Part shown: in pieces, positions 29,506 to 42,120 of the stretch
Numbering within the stretch: the stretch's first letter is position 1
Layout: each line of letters opens with the position of its first letter
NCBI GenBank assembly: GCA_029931535.1
Contig: JAQPZY010001581.1
Location: forward strand, 4,324,501 to 4,388,500
Length of the DNA stretch: 64,000 bases
Source: Margaritifera margaritifera
Taxonomy: Eukaryota; Mollusca; Bivalvia; Unionida; Margaritiferidae
Direction of reading: 5' to 3'
Made by a program: the position numbers and the translations under genes
The notes under the pieces: generated by a model
What the model saw: only the letters and a program-made list of their open reading frames with translations
What the model was told of the DNA's origin: nothing
Database searches by the model: none

Positions 29506-30206
29506 CTATGGTATTTGCCTACCTCCCTAAAAGTTGTGTACACCCCCTCCCCCAACCGATTTTTAAAACGAAAAGCATCAAGGATATTAAAATAATGCAC
29601 AAAACATAATCATTTCATTCATCAATTGATAATTTCTAACCTGATCTTTGCCAGGGAGTCTCTAACACTGCCATCTTGTTCTCGTTTCAATCCAAACGGG
29701 AGTTTCTTTACTAACATGGTCGCCATATTTGTGTGTGCGAGTCATTTTTTTTAGACAACATATGTGATGTAGTTCGCCGTCCTCAATCAGCTCTGAATAA
29801 TTCCATAAATTTCCGTACCTTTGGAAGTTACATAATTATGAATACATGTATATAAGAGTTACACCTTTTTATTTTGTAAATTTTTTTTAGAAATATTACA
29901 ACTGGACATTGCAAATATTGGATGCAGACTACACCGTTTTTTTAAAAAACTAAAAATAGACTGTTCTAGAAACCGGGAAAGGCCAACGAAAAGTATGTCT
30001 GGTTTGTTTACATTGATAGCTTCCGTTTGATTTAAAACGCGAACAAGACGACACTGTTATGGGTCATCTGGCGAAGATCAGGTTAGAAATTATGAATTGA
30101 TGAATGATATGACTAAGTTTTGTGCATTTTCCATACCCTTGATGCTTTTCGTTTGTAAAATCAATATGGGGTACAAACTATTGGAGAGGTAGGCAAATAC
30201 TACAGG
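29506..30206. mobile_element. Long-TIR fold-back element, copy 1
   Basis: The left end CTATGGTATTTGCCTACCTC and the right end GAGGTAGGCAAATACTACAG are inverted repeats. Pairing continues inward through CATCAAGGATA/TACCCTTGATG, CTAACCTGATC/GATCAGGTTAG and CTTGTTCTCGTTT/AAACGCGAACAAG, so the arms exceed 150 bp. The centre is unique. A second copy in the opposite orientation is at 50,068-50,717. There is no coding region, so it is non-autonomous. Confidence 0.85.
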
Positions 30207-30744
30207 TTACTTGTACCTGATATTACATCTTCCAAACATTCTTAAGAATGGCGAAGAATGGTTCGATTTTTATCAAAAGACACCACAGGGATATTTGAAT
30301 TAGTGCTAAGGTGAGAAAGATTTGCGTCTGGGAGAGAGAAGACCTAAATTCTCAAATATGCATATGCCACTTTTGAATCTAGTGATCTCATCCATCATTT
30401 CTGGTTCTACTGACATTACATTAAGGACTTTCTAGCTTATGCGATAGCCAGTTGGCCGTCTTTCATCGTAAGTTGTGTGTACGTTGGACAAGCTTATTAT
30501 CACAACACTGAAGTCAATATCAGTGGATCTCGATAAAAGCTTAATATGTGGGTGTGTCTTGACAATATCTTGGCAGAGTTCGTCAAACAGCCCCATGACC
30601 TTGGGCTCAAGGTGAAAAGCTACAAGATAAACGTTTGGACCGATATTTTGTATACACTCATTTGTACACATTTGAATTTTGACGAAAAAATACAAATGTA
30701 TGACAATATATTAACAAAGTCATGCTGCTGATATCTCTTATTTT

Positions 30745-30746
<2 letters not shown>
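30207..30746. other. Host intergenic DNA, no gene seen
   Basis: Overlapping small ORFs on both strands have no motif. Confidence 0.45.
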
Positions 30747-30785
<39 letters not shown>

Positions 30786-30818
30786 TGAATGAATGAATGA
30801 ATGAATGAATGAATGAAT
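30747..30818. repeat. (GA)n followed by (AATG)n compound microsatellite
   Basis: About 17 GA units pass directly into nine AATG units. Confidence 0.97.
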
Positions 30819-31669
30819 ATATCGAATTTTTCCATAAAATCAATCGGCACATGTCCACGCATTTTCAGTGACAGTTGTTATTTTATCCAGGTAATTAGCA
30901 TAATAAACACTTTTATAATCCCATAAACGATGGCTGGATATTAGCAACAAACAAAATTCAAACAACTCCATGATAATAATTCCTTTGAACTATAAAGCCG
31001 ACCATGGACAATTCAAGCTATAGTTTCCTTCACATTATCAATTTATGCGACATATTATCTGTTTAAACCCCATCTAAACACTTTACACCCGCCAGTATTT
31101 CATCACTCAGTTCACAACTATGATAAATTACGATACATTGACATTGTGTATACGTCGAATCGGCAGCATGTGTTCAAAAAGTTGAAATTTCAAGATGGAA
31201 AGCACCCGCTTAACTTAAACGAGTCGAATTTACCCCTATTGACAAAATAATGAAAAGAGAAGAATGATTATAATTCTAGAAAACCGTCATCACTTAATTT
31301 TATTTTACTAGATGTGAAAAAATCGCTATGTAGTATGCTTGAAAGGAAATAAATCATACCAATGACAATGCAGGAAATTATACGACAGGTTGTTTTCGCC
31401 CCAGTCCCAAATCCCTTACCCATCGATGATACATATATTTAAATTACTTAGAACCATATAGATAAAGTTATACAGCAATGCATGCATCATATCCTTCCGA
31501 AATGATCTTGCTGCAATTTATGTCCATTATGCCCCTAGGTTCTTCGACACATACGCCTTGTGACAGATGACAACTGGTACAATAAATAATGTGCCAGTAA
31601 CTTCAACCAGTTATTCTGGGACAGAATATATAGTGATGCTTAAACAGTGGTCTAATTGACACTTTTGCC
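30819..31669. other. Host intergenic DNA, no gene seen
   Basis: Unique AT-rich sequence without coding character. Confidence 0.5.
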
Positions 31670-32085
31670 TTCACGTCTCCCTAGGGCTTTTTGAAAATGT
31701 TTGATGACCTTATTTTTGTAAAAATGCGGATGATAGTACTCGTACCCATACATTAAGCTGTTAGTGGCCTTGTTTTATAAAACAAATTAACAGTTATTGT
31801 ACTCGCACCAATATGCGAGTCTGTTAGTTACCTAGGTTTTGTTTCTTTTTGGAAAATAATAAAAAAAATGGTGCATAGTTAGGTCTTGTCTCAGTGGCCT
31901 AGGTTTTTTCACTAAAACAAATACTGATGGTACCAATGTACCACTCTGTTAGTGATCTAGGGTTTTATGAAAAATTTAGAACGATTGGTGGTCACAATTT
32001 GGTGGCCTCGAGCTTTTAAAAAACGATAAATGATTGTATTCGTACTTATATATCAGTCTCTTCTTTATAGCAAAAATACTAATTC
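31670..32085. repeat. Degenerate tandem repeat, about 60-80 bp unit, five to six copies
   Basis: Recurrent pieces are GTACTCGTACCCATA, TCTGTTAGTGRCCTAGGTTTT and AAAACAAATA. Copies differ by indels, so unit length varies. Confidence 0.6.
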
Positions 32086-32763
32086 TGGTTAAAATGGTTT
32101 AAAGTGGATAGAACAGAGTAGGTACCCCAGGAACCGCGGTTTCTACCTAATTTCATTATTATGCTTGGAAAGTATATGCCGTCTGCTTTGTGCAGTATAT
32201 GACGTCTGTTTTAAAACTTCAAAGACAAATATGTATTTGATAATACAAGTGTTCGTTACAAGAAAACATCATAAAACAAAACTGCATTTTAGGTACGTTT
32301 AAATATATTGAGTTTTTTCTTGCAGGCATACAGCACATACAACTTTCATGCATGAGATTTCATACTCAAACTTGACAAGCACATTGTACTTTTTATGTGA
32401 TATTTTATTGGTCAGAATGGAAATGTGTAATCAAATGCAATTAATAAAATGTTGATTTCTGAACCTGTTATTAAGTGAAGTAGTTCGCTTTTCCTTTACA
32501 AGGAATCAGACATCAGAATGACTATCCCTAGAAAGAACAATAGGAAAAACTTCTCATTCCAGTGCTACATTAAATCCAGATAAGATCATGGCGAACTTGC
32601 TATCAATATTTACGGTCAATTAACAATTCCACTATTTGCTCCGCCCACTTTCATTAGCATAGGAACAACTTTCGCAAATGGACAGACAATAGTATAATTT
32701 TATAGATACATTGCGATGAAAAAGCTAATATAACTTTGAAAATTTATAACATAGAGTCTTTAT
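32086..32763. other. Host intergenic DNA, no gene seen
   Basis: AT-rich, unique sequence flanking the 2.1-kb array on its left. Confidence 0.5.
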
Positions 32764-35101
32764 TGAAATGAATTGCATGAAAACGGTATTTCACAAAGTT
32801 CAGCAACATGGATTATTACCATCTAGGTTTGAAAGAAAACAATTGGTTTCATTTTCCAAAATGTCTTCAATCATTTGTTTATTTAAAATAAAAAAAAAAC
32901 AGATAAACGCTTTGCCACTAGGAAATGCCTGCGACGCAATGTCCGACTATATTGGACTGAAAGGGAATGTTTTGGGTCCTATATGGAGATCACCTAGTGG
33001 TCACTCCGAGACGCTTTAATAAGGGTCAACAGGTGATTTGCTCCGCCCATTTGTTACCAGGGTCTAGCCTTTGTAGTGCTCCCTTTTCTTTTGTCATTGA
33101 TTTACTTTGATATGTCGGAAGATTTCACAAATGCAATTTTAATTGCCATGAACAACTTCCTGTTTAGGTTTTTTCTGTAACAATTTCCGTGCATTTACTG
33201 CACTTTTGTCGTATTTCCACCGTTCCAAATGATGTAGCTTTGAAAGTACGAAGAGCTTCAATCACAAATGGAAGTCCTTCCATCGTGTGTCATTCAAATA
33301 GTAACACTAATTGGAGAAAAAATTCTGTCTGTACTATTTCTTCTGCTTTTCAGCCCACCAAGCCTGCAGGTGTGAGGATGTTAAATAGGCCCGATGCGCC
33401 TTCCTGGGTGTCTACTAATGGAGGAGAACTTTTTTGCCCAGGGATGCGTCCCCAGATGATTTTCCAGCTCCAACGATCTTGGACCTCTTTGGAGGGTAAT
33501 GTTTTTTGTCAAGGTATAGACTTTGTATTTTAAGGATTTTACCTTTTCTCACCATTGTCTTTACTTTGCATGACTTTTAGGGATTCCTAACCTTCCATGG
33601 TACTGTATAGCCATTCTTGCACTGCTGTGGCGTTGAATCCTATAAGAGATACATGCCTGGATACATCCTGCTTTGCACCGTCAACAATCATTTTGAAATT
33701 TGATAATCATTATGTCTCATCAGACTCAACGATAGAGATACTGTACAGTCAAGTGTACTATTTTACATTATATCGGAGTTATATTAGCTCAATAAGCTAC
33801 ATGACAACTGAAAGTACTAAAGAGAGTTTTTCTCAAAGGCACCAATTGATATTTGAAACATTTTTCTTCTTACTCCGTATTCAGTAATACTAAAAGAAAT
33901 GCCTGTAATTTTCCATCTTAGTTTACAGTTTGAATCTTCTTTTTATGACGCGAAATGCAATTTCACACATGGTCCTTTTGCGATCAAGTCTTTACACATA
34001 AGACTCTGCTACAGCCTCGAAGTTATTTCACACACATGACTGTTTGAATCTGGGAAAAGAATACGCTTTGTAATTTGTATATTGAATTGGAAAAAAGTGC
34101 CTCCAGACGAGACATCGCAAAATCAAATATATGTGTATTATTACATACAAAGAATATGGAACAGTGACCATTTGGGATTTTCAACCCCATTTCTCAATTG
34201 GTTATGCATATATATATCGTGAACTGGGCCCTGTGTCTGCAACGGTAAAGCATGATAAATTGTGTCAAACTCTAATCGATAATGCAATGACCAGAGACCC
34301 ACACTTGTTGATATATGACAAAATTATGTAAACCTAACTGAGGTTAATAGACTTAGTAGAACTATAAATAGCGACATTTTTGTTGTCTGAATTTTATCAA
34401 TTACAAAGAAAACATTCGTAGGAAACAGAATTCATGATTCAGCATAAGAGATTCTGTAAAATGCACGTGCGTTATTTAACAACATGGTTGAGGGTGTGGT
34501 CACCGGATTTATTGACGCATACTTTCAATAAATACATATATCGACTTTTAGGTTCAGGAAAGGGAGCACGTAAATGTTTCAGCAGAGGTATGGACTGTTA
34601 TTTCCTTCATCGACCATGTCAAGTACAAATGCATATCTAGTTGTCAATACGACTGTACATAGATACATACTCCTACTTTTCTGCTTTGGATTTTCTAATA
34701 TTAAATAGTTATTGAACTGAAGTGTATGAGAACGGTATTTCACAAAGTTCAACAACATGGATTACCATTTAGGTTTGTGGTTGCAAAAGAAACAATAGGT
34801 TTTCTTTTCCAAAATGTCTTCAATCATTTGTTTATTTAAAATCAGAAACCAAATAAATGCTTTGCCACTAGGATCGCCTGCGACGCAATGTCCGACTATA
34901 TTGGACTGAAAGGGAGTGTTTTGGGTCCTATATGGAGGTCACCTAGTGGTCACTCCGAGACACTTTAGGAAGGGTCAGCAGGGGATTTGCTCCGCCCATT
35001 TGTTACCAGGGTCTAGCCTTTGTAGTGCTCACAGTGTGCACGTGGGTTGACACGAGTACGCTAGCTCTGCTTGTGTACGGGCTCCTCTGTTATGACCTTG
35101 C

Positions 35102-35320
35102 TCAAGTGTCAAAGCAATGCTTTTCGAAATATACATTTTCCCTTTTCTTTTGGCATTGATTTACTTTGATACGTTGGAAAATTTCACAAATGCAATTATA
35201 ATTTCCAGGAACAGATTCCTGTTTAGGTTTTCTCTGTAACAATTTCCGTGCATTTACTGCACTTTTGTCGTATTTCCACCGTTCCAAATGATGTAGCTTT
35301 GAAAGTACGAAGAGCTTCAA
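35102..35320 (-). pseudogene. Exon-like conserved ORF in the 2.1-kb unit (minus strand)
   Basis: A 72-codon minus-strand ORF (RWKYDKSAVNARKLLQRKPK, then CQKKRENVYFEKHC) is open in units 2 and 4 (again at 39,322-39,540). It is recognisable but disabled in unit 1 and unit 3, where 2 bp are missing near 37,293. In the diverged remnants at about 41,075-41,310 and 41,503-41,740 the same reading frame is still visible despite many base differences. That suggests it was once coding, although I do not recognise the protein. Confidence 0.4.
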
Positions 35321-35507
35321 TCACAAATGGAAGTCCTTCCATCGTGTGTCATTCAAAGAATGACACTAATTTGAAAAAGTTTTTCTGTGTGTACTATTTC
35401 TTCTGCTTTTCACCCCACGAAACTTGCAGGCGTGAGGGTGTAGAATAGATCCGATCCCACCCCCACCCCCTTGCGTGTCTACTAATGGATGAGATCTTTT
35501 TTGCCAG

Positions 35508-35577
35508 GGATGCGTCCCCAGATGATGTTCCAGCTCCAGCGATCTTGGACCTCTTAGAAGAGTATGGTTTTAATGAA
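35508..35577 (+). pseudogene. Exon-like module DDVPAPAILDLLEEYGF
   Basis: After a pyrimidine-rich tract and CAG (TTTTTTGCCAG) comes a short open segment encoding SPDDVPAPAILDLLEEYGF, ending at AAG|GTATAG, which looks like a splice donor. It recurs in units 1 (damaged), 3 and 4. A minus-strand copy, SPDDVPAEAILDLLEEYGFY, is at about 41,347-41,410, and a diverged plus-strand copy is in the ORF at 41,929-42,117. The protein family is not recognised. Confidence 0.4.
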
Positions 35578-35708
35578 GGTATAGACTTTCTAGTTAAAAT
35601 ATTTGACCTTTTTTCGCCATTGTTTTTGTTTTGTATGACTTTTCGGGATTCCTAAACTTCCTTGGTACTGTATAGCCATGACAGTACTGATGTGGCGTTA
35701 AATCCTAT

Positions 35709-35759
35709 AATACATACATACATACATACATACATACATACATACATACATACATACAT
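35709..35759. repeat. (ACAT)n microsatellite inside array unit 2
   Basis: About 13 copies. Units 3 (37,816-37,873, with one ATAT interruption) and 4 (39,931-39,968) carry runs of other lengths, and unit 1 has only a single ACAT at this site. Confidence 0.95.
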
Positions 35760-37823
35760 GAATGCCTGGATACATCCTGCTTTGCACTGTCTACAATCAT
35801 TTTGAAATTTGATAATCATTATGTCTCATCAGACTCAACGATAGAGATACTGTACAGTCAAGTGTACTATTTTACATTATATCGGAGTTATATTAGCTCA
35901 ATAAGCTATATGACAACTGAAAGTACTAAAGAGAGTTTTTCTCAAAGGCACCAATTGATATTTGAAACATTTTTCTTCTTACTCCGTATTCAGTAATACT
36001 AAAAGAAATGCCTGTAATTTTCCATCTTAGTTTACAGTTTAAATATTCTTTTTATGACGCGAAATGCAATTTCACACATGGTCCTTTTGCCATCTAGTTT
36101 TTACACATAAGACTCTGCTACAGCGTCGAAGCTATTTCACACACATGACTGTTTGAATCTGGGAAAAGAATACGCTTTGTAATTTGTATATTGAATTGGA
36201 AAAAAGTGCCTCCAGACGAGACATCGCAAAATCAAATATATGTGTATTATTACATACAAAGAATATGGAACAGTGACCATTTGGGATTTTCAACCCCATT
36301 TCTCAATTGGTTATGCATATATATCATGAACTGGGCCCTGTGTCTGCAACGGTAAAGCGTGATAAATTGCGTCAAACTCTAATCGATAATGCAATGACCA
36401 GAGACCCACACTTGTTGATATATGACAAAATTATGTAAACCTAACTGAGGTTAATAGACTTAGTAGAACTATAAATAGCGACATTTTTGTTGTCTGAATT
36501 TTATCAATTACAAAGAAAACATTCGTAGGAAACAGAATTCATGATTCAGCATAAGAGATTCTGTAAAATGCACGTGCGTTATTTAACAACATGGTTGAGG
36601 GTGTGGTCACCGGATTTATTGACGCATACTTTCAATAAATACATATATCGACTTTTAGGTTCAGGAAAGGGAGCACGTAAATGTTTCAGCAGAGGTATGG
36701 ACTGTTATTTCCTTCATCGACCATGTCAAGTACAAATGCATATCTAGTTGTCAATACGACTGTACATAGATACATACTCCTACTTTTCTGCTTTGGATTT
36801 TCTAATATTAAATAGTTATTGAACTGAAGTGTATGAGAACGGTATTTCACAAAGTTCAACAACATGGATTACCATTTAGGTTTGTGGTTGCAAAAGAAAC
36901 AATAGGTTTTCTTTTCCAAAATGTCTTCAATCATTTGTTTATTTAAAATCAGAAACCAAATAAATGCTTTGCCACTAGGATCGCCTGCGACGCAATGTCC
37001 GACTATATTGGACTGAAAGGGAGTGTTTTGGGTCCTATATGGAGGTCACCTAGTGGTCACTCCGAGACACTTTAGGAAGGGTCAGCAGGGGATTTGCTCC
37101 GCCCATTTGTTACCAGGGTCTAGCCTTTGTAGTGCTCACAGTGTGCACGTGGGTTGACACGAGTACGCTAGCTCTGCTTGTGTACGGGCTCCTCTGTTAT
37201 GACCTTGCTCAAGTGTCAAAGCAATGCTTTTCGAAATATACATTTTCCCTTTTCTTTTGGCATTGATTTACTTTGATACGTTGGAAAATTTCAAAATGCA
37301 ATTATAATTTCCAGGAACAGATTCCTGTTTAGCTTTCTCTGTAACAATTTCCGTGCATTTGCTGCACTTTTGTCGTATTTCCACCGTTCCAAATGATGTA
37401 GCTTTGAAAGTACGAAGAGCTTCAATCACAAATGGAAGTCCTTCCATCGGGTATCATTCAAAGAATGACACTAATTTGAAAAAGTTTTTCTGTGTGTACT
37501 ATTTCTTCTGCTTTTCACCCCACGAAACTTGCAGGCGTGAGGGTGTAGAATAGATCCGATCCCACCCCCACCCCCTTGCGTGTCTACTAATGGATGAGAT
37601 CTTTTTTGCCAGGGATGCGTCCCCAGATGATGTTCCAGCTCCAGCGATCTTGGACCTCTTAGAAGAGTATGGTTTTACTGAAGGTATAGACTTTGTATTA
37701 AAAATATTTGACCTTTTTTCGCCATTGTTTTTGTTTTGTATGACTTTTCGGGATTCCTAAACTTCCTTGGTACTCTATAGCCATGACAGTACTGATGTGG
37801 CGTTAAATCCTATAATACATACA

Positions 37824-37857
<34 letters not shown>

Positions 37858-40800
37858 CATACATACATACATGAATGCCTGGATACATTCTGCTTTGCAC
37901 TGTCTACAATCATTTTGAAATTTGATAATCATTATGTCTCATCAGACTCAACGATAGAGATACTGTACAGTCAAGTGTACTATTTTACATTATATCGGAG
38001 ATATATTAGCTCAATAAGCTATATGACAACTGAAAGTACTATAGAGAGTTTTTCTCAAAGGCACCAATTGATATTTGAAACATTTTTCTTCTTACTCCGT
38101 ATTCAGTAATACTAAAAGAAATGCCTGTAATTTTCCATCTTAGTTTACAGTTTGAATCTTCTTTTTATGACGCGAAATGCAATTTCACACATGGTCCTTT
38201 TGCCATCTAGTTTTTACACATAAGACTCTGCTACAGCGTCGAAGCTATTTCACACACATGACTGTTTGAATCTGGGAAAAGAATACGCTTTGTAATTTGT
38301 ATATTGAATTGGAAAAAAGTGCCTCCAGACGAGACATCGCAAAATCAAATATATGTGTATTATTACATACAAAGAATATGGAACAGTGACCATTTGGGAT
38401 TTTCAACCCCATTTCTCAATTGGTTATGCATATATATCATGAACTGGGCCCTGTGTCTGCAACGGTAAAGCATGATAAATTGTGTCAAACTCTAATCGAT
38501 AATGCAATGACCAGAGACCCACACTTGTTGATATATGACAAAATTATGTTGTCCTAACTGAGGTTAATAGACTTAGTAGAACTATAAATAGCGACATTTT
38601 TGTTATCTGAATTTTATCAATTACAAAGAAAACATTCGTAAGAAACAGAATTCATGATTCAGCATAAGAGATTCTGTAAAATGCACGTGCGTTATTTAAC
38701 AACATGGTTGAGGGTGTGGTCACCGGATTTATTGACGCATACTTTCAATAAATACATATATCGACTTTTAGGTTCAGGAAAGGGAGCACGTAAATGTTTC
38801 AGCAGAGGTATGGACGGTTATTTCCTTCGTCTACCATGTCAAGTACAAATGCATATCTAGTTGTCAATACGACTGTACATAGATACATACTCCTACTTTT
38901 CTGCTTTGGATTTTCTAATATTAAATAGTTATTGAACTGAAGTGTATGAGAACGGTATTTCACAAAGTTCAACAACATGGATTACCATTTAGGTTTGTGG
39001 TTGCAAAAGAAACAATAGGTTTTCTTTTCCAAAATGTCTTCAATCATTTGTTTATTTAAAATCAGAAACCAAATGAATGATTTGCCACTTGGATCGCCTG
39101 CGACGCAATGTCCGACTATATTGGACTGAAAGGGAGTGTTTTGGGTCCTATATGGAGGTCACCTAGTGGTCACTCCGAGACACTTTAGGAAGGGTCAGCA
39201 GGGGATTTGCTCCGCCCATTTGTTACCAGGGTCTAGCCTTTGTAGTGCTCACAGTGTGCACGTGGGTTGACACGAGTACGCTAGCTCTGCTTGTGTACGG
39301 ACTCCTCTGTTATGACCTTGCTCAAGTGTCAAAGCAATGCTTTTCGAAATATACATTTTCCCTTTTCTTTTGGCATTGATTTACTTTGATACGTTGGAAA
39401 ATTTCACAAATGCAATTATAATTTCCAGGAACAGATTCCTGTTTAGGTTTTCTCTGTAACAATTTCCGTGCATTTACTGCACTTTTGTCGTATTTCCACC
39501 GTTCCAAATGATGTAGCTTTGAAAGTACGAAGAGCTTCAATCACAAATGGAAGTCCTTCCATCGTGTGTCATTCAAAGAATGACACTAATTTGAAAAAGT
39601 TTTTCTGTGTGTACTATTTCTTCTGCTCTTCACCCCACGAAACTTGCAGGCGTGAGGGTGTAGAATAGATCCGATCCCACCCCCACCCCCTTGCGTGTCT
39701 ATTAATGGATGAGAACTTTTTTGCCCAGGGATGCGTCCCCAGATGATGTTCCAGCTCCAACGATCTTGGACCTCTTAGAAGAGTATGGTTTTACTGAAGG
39801 TATAGACTTTGTATTAAAAATATTTGACCTTTTTTCGCCATTGTTTTTGTTTTGTATGACTTTTCGGGATTCCTAAACTTCCTTGGTACTCTATAGCCAT
39901 GACAGTACTGATGTGGCGTTAAATCCTATAATACATACATACATACATACATACATACATACATACATGAATGCCTGGATACATTCTGCTTTGCACTGTC
40001 TACAATCATTTTGAAATTTGATAATCATTATGTCTCATCAGACTCAACGATAGAGATACTGTACAGTCAAGTGTACTATTTTACATTATATCGGAGTTAT
40101 ATTAGCTCAATAAGCTATATGACAACTGAAAGTACTAAAGAGAGTTTTTCTCAAAGGCACCAATTGATATTTGAAACATTTTTCTTCTTACTCCGTATTC
40201 AGTAATACTAAAAGAAATGCCTGTAATTTTCCATCTTAGTTTACAGTTAAAATCTTCTTTTTATGACGCGAAATGCAATTTCACACATGGTCCTTTTGCC
40301 ATCTAGTTTTTACACATAAGACTCTGCTACAGCGTCGAAGCTATTTCACACACATGACTGTTTGAATCTGGGAAAAGAATACGCTTTGTAATTTGTATAT
40401 TGAATTGGAAAAAAGTGCCTCCAGACGAGACATCGCAAAATCAAATATATGTGTATTATTACATACAAAGAATATGGAACAGTGACCATTTGGGATTTTC
40501 AACCCCATTTCTCAATTGGTTATGCATATATATCATGAACTGGGCCCTGTGTCTGCAACGGTAGAGTATGACAAATTGCGTCAAACTCTAATCGATAATG
40601 CAATGACCAGAGACCCACACTTGTTGATATATGACAAAATTATGTTGTCCTAACTGAGGTTAATAGACTTAGTAGAACTATAAATAGCGACATTTTTGTT
40701 GTCTGAATTTTATCAATTACAAAGAAAACATTCGTAAGAAACAGAATTCATGATTCAGCATAAGAGATTCTGTAAAATGCACGTGCGTTATTTAACAACA

Positions 40801-41028
40801 TGGTTGAGGGTGTGGTCACCGGATTTATTGACGCATACTTTCAATACACACATATATCGACTTTTAGGTTCAGGAAAGGGAGCACGTAAATGTTTCAGCA
40901 GAGGTATGGACTGTTATTTCCTTCATCGACCATGTCAAGTACAAATGCATATCTAGTTGTCAATACGACTGTTCATATATACATACTCCTACTTTTCTAC
41001 TTTGGATTTTATAACACAAAATCTTTAT

Positions 41029-42120
41029 TGCAATGAATTGTGTGAAAACCGTATTTCACAAAGTTCAACAACAACTCGCTTGTTATGACCTTGCTCAAGT
41101 GTCAACGTAATGCTTTTCGAAATATAAAGTTTCCCTTTTCTTTTGGCATTAATTTACTTGGATACGTTGGAAAATTTAGCAAGGGTAATTATAATTTCCA
41201 GGAATAGATTCCTGCTTAGGTTTTCTTTTCAACAATTTCCGTGCCTTTACTGCAATTTTGTCATATTTCCACCGTCCCATATGACGTAGCACTGAAAGTA
41301 CGAAGAGCTTCAATCACAAATATCTGTCCTTCCACACTTTGATAAAAACCATACTCTTCTAAAAGGTCTAAGATTGCTTCAGCTGGAACATCATCAGGGG
41401 ACGCGTGCCTGGGGAAAAAGAGATTGCCTCTGAGTAGCAAAGCATTTATTTGGCTTCTTATATTATTTTATTTTTTAAAAAAAAACTCTGTTTGTGTGCG
41501 GGCTCCTTTATTGTGACCTTGTTCAAGGGTCGAAGCAATTTTTTCAAAATATAGATTTTCCCTTTTCTTTTGGCATTTATTTACTATAATACGTTGAAAA
41601 ACTTCACAAGGGCAATTATAATTGGCAAGGACAATTTCCTGCTTACGTTTTCCCTCGTAGAGTAATATCCTTGCCTTTACTGCACTTTTGTCATGTTTCC
41701 ACTGTTACAAATGATGTAGCTTTGAAAGCACATTGAGTATCAACCACAAATTCGGCTTATTCTCTCAAGTATAATACAAACAGTAGAGCTAATTTTAAAA
41801 ACTGTTTCGTGGAACATTCTGTATGATTGTTTCTGTTTAGCACTCCCTGCCCCCAACCCACACCCATGTGGAGTCTTTGATGTAGAATAGGCCCGATGCT
41901 TCATGCCGCGTGTCGTTAGAGGCGACTGATGGATCAGTCCCGTGATGATGGTTCAACAGAAATACTCTTAGACTTTTTAGGAGGGCGTGGTTTATATCAA
42001 AGGTTTGACTTTGTATCGTTCGTGGACCCTCATGTAAATATCCTTCTTGATGAAATGGGTAACTTAGAACATTCAATAGACAGAATGGCTGTCATAATAT
42101 GTAACACAGTCGAGTAAAAC
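41029..42120. repeat. Degenerate, rearranged remnants of the 2.1-kb unit
   Basis: Segments 41,029-41,410 and 41,503-42,117 align to parts of the array unit with many substitutions. In the first, the DDVPA module is inverted relative to its orientation in units 1-4 and directly adjoins the minus-strand ORF segment. A short poly-A/T-rich insert separates the two remnants. Confidence 0.7.

Larger units (their letters stand above)
32764..41028. repeat. Tandem array of four units of about 2.1 kb
   Basis: Units start near 32,764, 34,712, 36,819 and 38,932 (junction motif TGAACTGAAGTGTATGAGAA or its variant). Marker segments recur at steps of 2,107, 2,113 and 2,096 bp, for example ATGATTCAGCATAAGAGATT at 34,434, 36,541, 38,654 and 40,750. 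Units 2-4 are nearly identical. Unit 1 is more diverged, lacks about 105 bp near 33,090 and lacks the ACAT run. Internal ORFs of 60-115 codons recur only because the DNA is duplicated, except for two exon-like modules listed separately. Confidence 0.95.

Noticed and set aside
34434..40956. The 68-codon ORF repeated in four array units as a conserved gene
   Set aside because: The units are recent duplicates, so conservation is expected without coding function.
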